Source of the DNA: Helicobacteraceae bacterium | Lineage (GTDB): Bacteria; Campylobacterota; Campylobacteria; Campylobacterales; Sulfurimonadaceae | DNA: 6,502 nucleotides | Direction of reading: 5' to 3' | Assembly: GCA_027083665.1 (NCBI GenBank) | Contig: JALWNV010000080.1 | Coordinates: forward strand, 1 to 6,502 | Shown here: one piece after another, positions 1 through 5,286 of the stretch | Layout: every line of letters starts with the position of its first letter | Position numbering within the stretch: position 1 is the stretch's first letter | Notes under the pieces: model-generated | The model's input: only the letters and a program-made list of their open reading frames with translations | Told to the model about the DNA's origin: nothing | Database searches by the model: none | Made by a program: the position numbers and the translations under genes

Positions 1-117
1 ATCACCTCCACCGGCTCGACCTTGAAGGCCAACCAGCTGAAGGTGCTTGACGACGGGGTGATCCTGCGCTCCGGAAAACCATTAATGTTTCCGCTTCTTT
101 GCCGAGGTCCCGAATAG
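1..117 (+). CDS. C-terminal fragment of an unidentified protein (5' end outside window)
   Basis: Frame 1 is open from the left edge to a TAG at 115-117, giving 38 residues that begin ITSTGSTLKANQLKVLDDGV and end in LLCRGPE. I do not recognise the family. The alternation of short polar and hydrophobic stretches around Gly suggests beta-structure. Coding support comes from codon use: nearly every third base is G or C over the first 24 codons, as in the clear genes of this window. The last 14 codons are much poorer in third-position GC, so the C-terminal tail may be poorly conserved or the reading may be disturbed there. The gene converges on the minus-strand gene ending at 133, leaving a 15-bp gap. 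An overlapping minus-strand reading frame at 2-217 lies in the same bases but starts inside the next gene and is less likely. Confidence 0.5.
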   Translation: MTSTGSTLKANQLKVLDDGVILRSGKPLMFPLLCRGPE

Positions 118-120
118 TTA

Positions 121-134
121 AGCCGTATGCGGCT
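121..134. terminator. Short hairpin between converging genes
   Basis: GCCG (122-125) and CGGC (130-133) pair around a TATG loop, with an extra A-T pair at 121/134, giving a 5-bp stem. It lies between the plus-strand stop (115-117) and the minus-strand stop (133-135) and overlaps the latter. Neither side has a convincing T-tract, so at best it is a weak bidirectional terminator. The position is suggestive; the structure alone is not. Confidence 0.25.
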
Positions 135-639
135 ATGTCCCGAACGGAATATCCAGCACGGACAGCATCTTCATCACCAGCATCGATATCGGCGCCGACA
201 AAAAAAGCTCGAGCCAAACCGTGAAGGCGAACACGCTACGCAAAGCCAGACGCTGCGTGACAGCCAATGCCATAGCGCCGGCGGCAAAAGCGTTCAGCAG
301 CATAAATTTGAAAAACGTCATCCACGGATCCGGATAGATCCGTTCGTAGTATCGAGACGAATAGGCGAGAAGATAGCTGTCGAACTCCGCCACGTTGAAA
401 AGCACACCGACAAACAGAGCGAATCCGATCAAAAATAGCGTATTTGCACCCCAATGCGCAGTGTTCCCGTCCGAAACGGGAAGCCTCAAATACCAATATC
501 CGAAATAGATTACCGCCATCGCGAAAAACGGTATGGCAAGCAGCGCGAGAATCGGTACATTCAAAAAAGAAACGGTTACAATGAGCAGAGCCAAAATGAG
601 CAGAAGGCGTCCGTTAAATGCAGAAAATACCGAATCCAT
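133..639 (-). CDS. Five-span inner-membrane protein of unknown function
   Basis: This is a 168-aa, very hydrophobic protein. Predicted membrane segments lie at about residues 11-26, 29-51, 66-86, 107-128 and 133-157. A polar loop at about 87-106 carries several Tyr and Arg residues (SSRYYERIYPDPW). I see no catalytic motif or metal-binding cluster and do not recognise the family. The ATG at 637-639 has a weak purine-rich AAAGAAG six bases upstream. It is the last gene of the minus-strand cluster and starts 21 bp after the DUF4149 stop, so it is probably cotranscribed with M48 protease, prmC and DUF4149. Being next to another small multi-span protein suggests an inner-membrane role, but nothing shows which. 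Possible alternatives are a permease-like or quality-control accessory subunit; the sequence does not decide. That the gene is real is likely; its function is unknown. Confidence 0.85.
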   Translation of the reverse strand: MDSVFSAFNGRLLLILALLIVTVSFLNVPILALLAIPFFAMAVIYFGYWYLRLPVSDGNTAHWGANTLFLIGFALFVGVLFNVAEFDSYLLAYSSRYYERIYPDPWMTFFKFMLLNAFAAGAMALAVTQRLALRSVFAFTVWLELFLSAPISMLVMKMLSVLDIPFGT

Positions 640-660
640 GCTTCGCTTCTTTTGCGATTA

Positions 661-1149
661 TTATCCCGCCTTCGGAACAAACATCAGCTGCATCCGACGC
701 ACAAACAGTGCCAGCAGTGCCGCCGCGAGAATCTTGAAGTCGAGTTCGCTGCCGCTGTGCAACGAGGCGAAAGCCGCCGTCGTCGTCGCATCAGCCCCCT
801 CCGCCTGCGCGGCGAGAATTTTCGGCACATAGACCGCGGCGAATAGTAGCAGCGTCGCTACGGCGAGCAGGCCGCTCATGATCGCCCATTTATCACGGCG
901 CTGATGACGATATTCATTACCCTCAAATACCAAAATGACCGCCGCCATAAAATAGGCCCAGAAACTGAAACGGCGGAAAATCTCGCCCATGAGCATCCCT
1001 TCCTCATAGCGGCCGAGCAGGCCGTCGGGCAGGTAGGCACCGCTGTTGAAGATCACCGGTGCGACGAGAATCCCCAGTACCAGTACACCTCCGAGCGTCG
1101 CGGCGACCGCCGTCAGGTACAGTGTCACATTCCATTGTTTTGCATTCAT
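661..1149 (-). CDS. DUF4149-type four-span membrane protein
   Basis: This is a 162-aa inner-membrane protein. Predicted spans lie at about residues 9-33, 61-78, 88-110 and 136-156 of the chosen start. A GEIFRRF stretch before span 2 and an FASLHSGSELDFK stretch before span 4 fit the DUF4149 family as I know it from Campylobacterota; the biochemical role of that family is not established. Start choice: an ATG at 1155 would overlap the prmC stop as ATGA, but the Shine-Dalgarno-like AAGGG (1156-1160) would then touch the start codon. The ATG at 1149 leaves six bases after AAGGG and is preferred, placing the start two bases after the prmC stop. The ribosome site therefore lies inside the last prmC codons, which suggests translational coupling. 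Family assignment rests on topology, short motifs and neighbourhood, without a profile search. Confidence 0.8.
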   Translation of the reverse strand: MNAKQWNVTLYLTAVAATLGGVLVLGILVAPVIFNSGAYLPDGLLGRYEEGMLMGEIFRRFSFWAYFMAAVILVFEGNEYRHQRRDKWAIMSGLLAVATLLLFAAVYVPKILAAQAEGADATTTAAFASLHSGSELDFKILAAALLALFVRRMQLMFVPKAG

Positions 1150-1151
1150 TT

Positions 1152-1982
1152 TCATCCCTTGTATCGCATGATAAACCCCCGGTCCAGTCCGGCAAGGTCT
1201 TTGTAAAATTCAAGATCGAACGCCGTGCCGTCGACACGCCTTTTGACCGCCTCGCGCTGATCGTATCCCATCTCGCAGACAAACAGAGGAATACACTTCT
1301 GTTCTACCGTGCCGATCAGCCGTTCGATGACATCCATCCCTTTCACTCCGCCGAACAGCGCCAAATCGGGCTCATAATCGAGGGGAGGTTCCAGCGGAGC
1401 GTCACGCGCTACGTAGGGCGGATTCGACACCAACACGTCCAGCGGTTCCCGCACCGCTTCGAGCAGATCGCTATGCCGCAGTTCGATACGCTCCGACAAA
1501 CCAAAGGCATCGATGTTTTTGCGGGCGACACGAAGCGCCGGTTTGCTGATGTCCACCCCGATAATCTTCGCCCCCGGCAGCCGCTGGGCCAATATGACGC
1601 TGACCGCGCCGCTGCCTACCCCGGCTTCACAAAGCGTCATTTCACTGTCAGCCGGAACCTGTTCGAGAACCCGATCGATCAACAGTTCCGTTTCCGGCCT
1701 CGGGATCAAAGCCCCCGGTTCGACGAAAAACGTCTGCGAATAAAAACTGACTTTGTTGAAGATGTATTCCAGAGGCTCGTACGCTTTCCGGCGCCGTATC
1801 CACGACTGCAGCCTGCCGTCGCATTCGACCGGGGCATCGGGGTGTGTAATCAGCCACAGCTGATCACAACCCAAATGCTCCATCAGCATCAGTTCGGCTT
1901 CGCGCCGGGGCCGCTGCGCCGCCTCGGCGATCTCCGCCGCGATCCTGCCGAGACATTCGCGCAGCGGATACGACGTTTTCAT
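1152..1982 (-). CDS. prmC: Peptide chain release factor N5-glutamine methyltransferase PrmC (HemK)
   Basis: PrmC transfers a methyl group from S-adenosylmethionine to the Gln side chain of the GGQ motif in release factors RF1 and RF2, raising peptide release at stop codons; it acts in the cytosol. The 276-aa length is normal. The N-terminal helical domain (about 1-80) is followed by the family signature LIPRPETE (92-99), the SAM-binding loop GVGSG (121-125), an acidic strand end IIGVDIS (140-146), and the catalytic NPPY (187-190) that binds the target Gln. Older annotation as protoporphyrinogen oxidase (HemK) is a known misnaming. Start: GTG at 1985 and ATG at 1982 are adjacent; the ATG shares one base with the M48 stop (TGATG) and is preferred, adding or removing only one residue. 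An AGAGGG lies about 15 bases upstream, inside the M48 gene. Coupled translation with both neighbours is likely. Confidence 0.96.
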   Translation of the reverse strand: MKTSYPLRECLGRIAAEIAEAAQRPRREAELMLMEHLGCDQLWLITHPDAPVECDGRLQSWIRRRKAYEPLEYIFNKVSFYSQTFFVEPGALIPRPETELLIDRVLEQVPADSEMTLCEAGVGSGAVSVILAQRLPGAKIIGVDISKPALRVARKNIDAFGLSERIELRHSDLLEAVREPLDVLVSNPPYVARDAPLEPPLDYEPDLALFGGVKGMDVIERLIGTVEQKCIPLFVCEMGYDQREAVKRRVDGTAFDLEFYKDLAGLDRGFIMRYKG

Positions 1983-3268
1983 CACGCTTTCGACGAGCCC
2001 TCTTCGAGCTCTTCTCTGAGCGTTTCGGCTTCACATCCGCCGTCGAGTGCCTCCCGGCTGTAACGGTTTTCCTCATCAAAGCCCAATGCTTTAAGGCGTT
2101 CGACGACCGGCGGATGGGTATAGTAGAAAAAGATATAGATCGGATGCGACAGCGGAAACGACTGGTTCTCACTGACAAGTTTCCGCAATGCGTTGGCCAG
2201 GTAGAGCGCACCGCCGAGTTCGCTTCCCGTCCGGTCCGCCTCGTATTCGTTATGACGGCTGATCATGCCCATAAACGGCATGACGAAGAAACTGACCACC
2301 GGCAAAAAAAGCAAAAACATGATCATATCGACTGCCGGGGTCTCGGTGATGCCGAGATTCAAAAAGAGCGATGAAGGCAGATTGCCGAAAATCGCCAGCA
2401 TCACAAACAGCAGCACGCCGACGACCCCGATATTTTTATACAGATCACCGTGCGCGTAATGTCCGAGCTCATGTCCCAGCACCGCCAACAGTTCCTGCGG
2501 CGTGAGCTTCTCGAGCAGCGTATCGAAAAGTACAACCCGCTTGCTCTTCCCCAGCCCGCCGAAATAGGCATTCAGACGCGAATCGCGCTTGCTGGCGTCG
2601 CTGACGAAGACCCCGCTGCTGACAAAACCGGTCTTGTGCATGAGACCTTCGATCTTTTCATTGAGTTCACGGTCTTCAAGCGGCGAAAGCTTGTCGAAAA
2701 AGAGCGCACGGATCGTCGGATAGAACATATTGAGCACGATCACGACCGCGAACAGAAAGAAAAACGTCCATAGCCACCACAGCCCGGTCGAAGTGATGAT
2801 CGCGCTCACGCCCCAAATCACGAGACCGCCGAGCACCGTTACCAGAGCGATCGTCACCGCCGTGTCTTTGAGGTAAAGGGCGACGGAGGTACGATTGAAC
2901 CCGAATTTCTCGTCCAGAACGAACTTCTCGTACAGCGTCAGCGGCAGCTCCACCAGCGCGTTGATATAGACGAACCCGAGGACCATGACGATACTTTTGT
3001 AAGGTTCTTCGACATTCAGCGTCATCCGGTCGAGCCACTGTATCCCTCCGTCGAGCCAGACGAGGAACATAAAGTACTCTATAAACATACCGACCATCTT
3101 CAGCTTCTCTTTGGCGACGGCATAGTTCGCCGCTTTCATATAGGCGGCACTGCCCATCAATACAGGGGGCATGCGTTTAACGCGGTTGATATACCCCACC
3201 TGCATGACGCTGATGTAGAGTTTTATCACGAAATAGACGGTGACGATAGCCATTAATGCTGTTATCAT
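1982..3268 (-). CDS. M48 family zinc metalloprotease, Ste24/CAAX protease-like, integral membrane
   Basis: This is a 428-aa membrane-embedded protease. The N-terminal domain has spans at about 3-21, 60-78, 93-111, 137-157 and 163-182, and contains the YEKFVLDEKFGFNRTS region typical of the M48 N-terminal (Ste24-type) domain. The catalytic part carries HELGH at 266-270 (zinc ligands H266 and H270, general base E267), the downstream EYEAD at 341-345 (E341 as probable third ligand, by analogy with Ste24 ExxAD), and the late Ste24 signature THPPVVERL (384-392). Two further spans lie at about 281-297 and 313-335. Bacteria lack CAAX prenylation, so the role is more likely turnover of membrane or misfolded proteins; the substrate is unknown. 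The ATG at 3266-3268 follows AAGG (3278-3281) by nine bases. It leads the coupled M48-prmC-DUF4149-membrane protein group; I recall the same M48/prmC neighbourhood in H. pylori. Confidence 0.95.
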   Translation of the reverse strand: MITALMAIVTVYFVIKLYISVMQVGYINRVKRMPPVLMGSAAYMKAANYAVAKEKLKMVGMFIEYFMFLVWLDGGIQWLDRMTLNVEEPYKSIVMVLGFVYINALVELPLTLYEKFVLDEKFGFNRTSVALYLKDTAVTIALVTVLGGLVIWGVSAIITSTGLWWLWTFFFLFAVVIVLNMFYPTIRALFFDKLSPLEDRELNEKIEGLMHKTGFVSSGVFVSDASKRDSRLNAYFGGLGKSKRVVLFDTLLEKLTPQELLAVLGHELGHYAHGDLYKNIGVVGVLLFVMLAIFGNLPSSLFLNLGITETPAVDMIMFLLFLPVVSFFVMPFMGMISRHNEYEADRTGSELGGALYLANALRKLVSENQSFPLSHPIYIFFYYTHPPVVERLKALGFDEENRYSREALDGGCEAETLREELEEGSSKA

Positions 3269-3301
3269 AAAATCGTACCTTGAAACGTTTGAAAGTCGTG
3301 T

Positions 3302-3310
3302 ATTTTAGCA
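3302..3310 (-). promoter_or_regulatory. Likely promoter of the M48-prmC operon (extended -10)
   Basis: Read on the minus strand the bases are TGCTAAAAT, matching the extended -10 form TGnTAnnnT common in Campylobacterota housekeeping promoters. A start site about seven bases downstream (near 3295) would give a leader of about 27 bases that holds the AAGG ribosome site. No good -35 is visible, which is usual for this phylum. The promoter sits directly beside the inverted repeat at 3313-3338. Confidence 0.5.
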
Positions 3311-3312
3311 TT

Positions 3313-3338
3313 GCGACCCTGAATAAGCTCGGGGTCGC
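3313..3338. repeat. Ten-pair inverted repeat between small membrane gene and M48 gene
   Basis: GCGACCC (3313-3319) and GGGTCGC (3332-3338) are exact reverse complements. Pairing continues inward through a T-G wobble (3320/3331), G-C (3321/3330) and A-T (3322/3329), leaving a six-base loop. The stem lies 10 bases after the stop of the 65-aa gene on the transcribed minus strand, as a terminator would, but no T-run follows; the next bases read AATGCTAAAAT. It also covers the -35 side of the presumed M48 promoter, so it could equally be an operator or an attenuating hairpin. Confidence 0.6.
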
Positions 3339-3348
3339 CGAAAGAAGT

Positions 3349-3546
3349 TCAGTGATTAAAGGGAACGGACGGTACCGCGCCGGCGGCGGGAAGCGCGTCA
3401 TGCGGCTGGCCTATATAAGAGTTTGCGACGACAACGTAGATCGCCCCGATCAGCAGACCGGTGATAATCACGGTCCGTACGACCCACCTCTTTTGACCCC
3501 GGAGTCCGTTGTAGTCTTCCATTTGTTGCAATGTCGGTTCGTTCAT
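3349..3546 (-). CDS. Small single-pass membrane protein of unknown function (65 aa)
   Basis: This is a 65-residue protein with a polar N-terminus (1-18), a basic stretch RGQKRWVVR (16-24), one hydrophobic span at about 22-41, and an Ala/Pro-rich tail (49-65). By the positive-inside rule the N-terminus should be cytoplasmic and the tail periplasmic. I do not recognise the family. Coding support is good for its size: a strong ribosome site AAAGGA (3553-3558) lies six bases before the ATG at 3544-3546, and the hydropathy is that of a real membrane protein. It is transcribed from the divergent region towards the M48 operon, 80 bp upstream of it, with an inverted repeat and probable new promoter between. 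It may be monocistronic with partial read-through. Possible roles include a small regulatory or accessory membrane subunit, with no direct evidence for either. Confidence 0.75.
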   Translation of the reverse strand: MNEPTLQQMEDYNGLRGQKRWVVRTVIITGLLIGAIYVVVANSYIGQPHDALPAAGAVPSVPFNH

Positions 3547-3581
3547 AGTGAATCCTTTGGAAATATTTGACGCAATCTTAC

Positions 3582-3595
3582 ATCAATTTTTTGAT
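3582..3595. repeat. Small AT-rich inverted repeat in leader of 65-aa gene
   Basis: ATCAA (3582-3586) and TTGAT (3591-3595) flank four T residues, giving a five-pair AT-rich palindrome about 36 bases upstream of the start of the 65-aa gene. It could be a weak operator half-site pair or chance in AT-rich intergenic DNA. A possible -10 (TAAGAT on the minus strand, 3575-3580) lies right beside it. Confidence 0.25.
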
Positions 3596-3621
3596 ATTTA
3601 CAGAGAAGCCACGAACTACCG

Positions 3622-3660
3622 TGACGATTTAAGTCTATTTTTCTATTGATTTTATCGTCA
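3622..3660. repeat. TGACGAT inverted repeat in divergent promoter region
   Basis: TGACGAT (3622-3628) and ATCGTCA (3654-3660) are perfect reverse complements whose centres are 32 bp apart, about three helical turns, with an AT-rich spacer. The right half lies where the -35 regions of both divergent promoters would be. The same-face spacing is compatible with a dimeric or looping regulator site. No specific regulator is recognised. Confidence 0.4.
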
Positions 3661-3661
3661 A
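3632..3661 (-). promoter_or_regulatory. Candidate promoter of 65-aa gene (minus strand)
   Basis: On the minus strand TTGACG (3656-3661) and TAGACT (3632-3637) are separated by 18 bases, giving 5/6 and 4/6 matches to the sigma-70 consensus. Transcription would start near 3625, leaving a leader of about 80 bases. A closer alternative -10, TAAGAT at 3575-3580, would give a leader of about 20 bases; I cannot decide between them. Confidence 0.3.
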
Positions 3662-3671
3662 AACAATCTCC

Positions 3672-3680
3672 TGCTATAAT
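3672..3680 (+). promoter_or_regulatory. Strong extended -10 promoter for the 100-aa/Omp85 unit
   Basis: TGCTATAAT matches the extended -10 consensus TGnTATAAT exactly. Upstream DNA (about 3628-3656) is T/A-rich with phased runs, which replaces a -35 in many Campylobacterota promoters. The last -10 base is only six bases before the ATG at 3687, so the expected start of transcription falls on or within a base or two of the start codon. That implies a leaderless mRNA, or translation from the internal ATG at 3705. Confidence 0.65.
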
Positions 3681-3686
3681 CACTGC

Positions 3687-3989
3687 ATGAAAACCGATAT
3701 TCCGATGATCGAACCGACTCCCGAACCGCGAAAACCGTTTTGCCGTTTTCTTGCCGTACTTGTGGGAGGGTTCCTCTCCTATGGCGTCTACCTGCTCGCG
3801 ATGACGGCCTGGTACTTCTACGACTGGTTCCATGCCGCGGCATTCTTGCTGCTCGGCTTCGTCGTCATCGGTATCCTTCGGGCCAAGATCCGCAATATCT
3901 CGATCCCGCCCGCGCAGCAGGAGTATGCATACACAGATCACGCCATCGCGAAATGGTTTATCGTTCGGCGGATGCTCTGTGAAATGTAA
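3687..3989 (+). CDS. Two-span membrane protein of unknown function (100 aa)
   Basis: This is a 100-residue protein with a Pro/Glu-rich N-terminus (PTPEPRKP, 10-17), hydrophobic segments at about 20-43 and 47-66 separated by an aromatic turn (WYFYDWFH), and a basic cytoplasm-like tail (67-100). Both termini are probably cytoplasmic. I do not recognise the family. No Shine-Dalgarno precedes the ATG at 3687, and the -10 box ends at 3680, so the message may be leaderless. An in-frame ATG at 3705 also lacks a ribosome site. The 3' end overlaps the next gene by 11 bp, so translation of the Omp85-like barrel is likely coupled to this gene. A role in the same envelope process as that barrel is a guess from coupling alone. 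A minus-strand frame over the same bases (3543-4073) lacks a believable protein composition. Confidence 0.7.
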   Translation: MKTDIPMIEPTPEPRKPFCRFLAVLVGGFLSYGVYLLAMTAWYFYDWFHAAAFLLLGFVVIGILRAKIRNISIPPAQQEYAYTDHAIAKWFIVRRMLCEM

Positions 3990-5286
3990 AAGGTATTTGC
4001 CGCTGCTTGCGACCGCGCTGTTTTTCCTTCCGCTCAGGGCTGAATATATCTCCGAAGACATCCATGACGGCAACCGGAGCAGATCATGGATACTGCTGCC
4101 TTATCTTTTCTCTTCCGATACGATGGGACTGACCGTCGGAGCCGTCGGAATCTGGAACGGCTACTATCAGAAGCAGATGACGATCGTCGCGTCGGGATTT
4201 CTCGGTGCGAACCGGGAAGTGCAAAAATACACCGAAACGCAGGAGAGCAGAAAAGAGTATGCCCGCTCGTCCGGTGTCGTTTTCGGCCTCAACAACTACC
4301 GTCCCTTGTTTGTCAAAAGGCTGTTCATCTCCGTGCTGGGTTCGTATGCCTACTATCCCAACCAGAAGCTCTATATCGACGGCAGCAACGACTCGTCAAA
4401 AGAGAGTGTGCTCGAAACCCAGGGCTACAACAACTGGGCTTACCTTTCGCTGCGCTACGTCCTGCCGCTGGGAGAGAACCGCACCGATCCGATCACCGTC
4501 TACCGACTCGATCGGGGCCTTCCCGTCAATCGTGACCGGTTTGGCGGCGGAGCGCCGTTCATCACCGGAAGAACCGTTCTCGAACTCCGCCCTTTTTACA
4601 ATCTCTGGAGCGCCGAAAAACTGCATGAAGAGCCGCAGTGGACAACCCAGGGCTTCAAGATGATTTTGCAGCACGATAATACCGACTTTATCGACAACCC
4701 TTCTCGCGGCTACGGTTTCAAGCTCACCGCGGCCATCGACGGCGGTAACGGAAAATCGACTCAGAGCTGGAACGCCGTCGAAGCTTCTGTTACACAGTAT
4801 ATCGAACTGCCTACACCCCGGTGGATGCGCCAGAATGTTATCGCGTTGAACCTCTGGAGCGCCTACTCACCCTCTTGGGACCATCATCGCAAACTCCACG
4901 GCGGCGGACAGATCGATGCCCACCGGCCGCCGCCGTGGGAGGGAGCGCGGCTGGGAGGCTGGGACCGTATGCGCGCCTACGCCGCCAACCGCTTCAGCGA
5001 CAAAGCCGCAATCTACTACGGTGCGGAGTACCGTTTCATTCCCCAGTTCAATCCCCTGGGCGAAAAGCGCCGGTTGCCCGTCGCCATCGACTGGTTTCAG
5101 GGAGTACTCTTCGCCGAAGCCGGGCGTGTCGCACCCGACTTCGATCTTCCGATGCTGCATTCGCATATGAAATTCGATGTAGGGTTTTCCCTGCGGGCAC
5201 TCGCGGCACGCCTGCCGGTGCGTCTCGACGTCGCCGCCGGAGGCGAAGGCGCCACCATGTGGGTCATGGTCAAGCAAACCTTCTAA
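3979..5286 (+). CDS. Omp85-superfamily (BamA/TamA-like) outer-membrane beta-barrel without POTRA domains
   Basis: This is a 435-aa protein. Starting at GTG 3979, residues 1-21 form a signal peptide (basic KCKR, then a hydrophobic core, cleavage likely after LRA21); GGCGGA six bases upstream acts as ribosome site. A longer open frame back to 3832 would bury this signal and is rejected. The mature part is all beta-barrel: alternating strands; QHDNTDFIDNPSRGYGFKL (231-249), like the strand-turn preceding the Omp85 barrel; LGGWDRMRAY (325-334), corresponding to the (V/I)RG(F/Y) lid-loop motif with Ala for Gly; a strand IYYGAEYRFIP; an FAEAGRVA strand near 378-385; and a C-terminal Phe as expected for BAM recognition. 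No N-terminal space remains for POTRA domains; BamA is about 800 aa. Such single-barrel relatives occur in bacteria but their cargo is mostly unknown. It overlaps the upstream 100-aa gene by 11 bp and converges on the MetA-type gene. Confidence 0.88.
   Translation: MKCKRYLPLLATALFFLPLRAEYISEDIHDGNRSRSWILLPYLFSSDTMGLTVGAVGIWNGYYQKQMTIVASGFLGANREVQKYTETQESRKEYARSSGVVFGLNNYRPLFVKRLFISVLGSYAYYPNQKLYIDGSNDSSKESVLETQGYNNWAYLSLRYVLPLGENRTDPITVYRLDRGLPVNRDRFGGGAPFITGRTVLELRPFYNLWSAEKLHEEPQWTTQGFKMILQHDNTDFIDNPSRGYGFKLTAAIDGGNGKSTQSWNAVEASVTQYIELPTPRWMRQNVIALNLWSAYSPSWDHHRKLHGGGQIDAHRPPPWEGARLGGWDRMRAYAANRFSDKAAIYYGAEYRFIPQFNPLGEKRRLPVAIDWFQGVLFAEAGRVAPDFDLPMLHSHMKFDVGFSLRALAARLPVRLDVAAGGEGATMWVMVKQTF

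Noticed and set aside
107..144. Direct repeat GTCCCGAA at 107-114 and 137-144
   Set aside because: Two 8-bp copies spaced 30 bp across a gene junction are within chance, and no flanking structure supports an attachment site or insertion scar.
2..217. Minus-strand frame of 71 codons at the left edge
   Set aside because: It begins inside the five-span membrane gene and ends in an Arg/Ser-rich stretch with no family features; the plus-strand frame 1 over 1-117 has better codon use.
1059..2063. Long plus-strand open frame (334 codons) antisense to prmC and DUF4149
   Set aside because: The protein is rich in His, Arg, Pro and Gln with no recognisable fold, and it is antisense to prmC, which has unmistakable motifs. 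It is the complement effect of GC-rich codons.
3832..3978. N-terminal extension of the Omp85-like frame to an upstream ATG
   Set aside because: It would overlap most of the 100-aa gene and place Ser/Arg-rich sequence before the signal peptide. The GTG at 3979 has a well-placed GGCGGA and yields a normal signal peptide.
3543..4073. Minus-strand frame of 176 codons over the divergent region
   Set aside because: It would cross the promoter region and run antisense to the 100-aa gene and the Omp85 start; its composition is polar and not protein-like, and it has no ribosome site.
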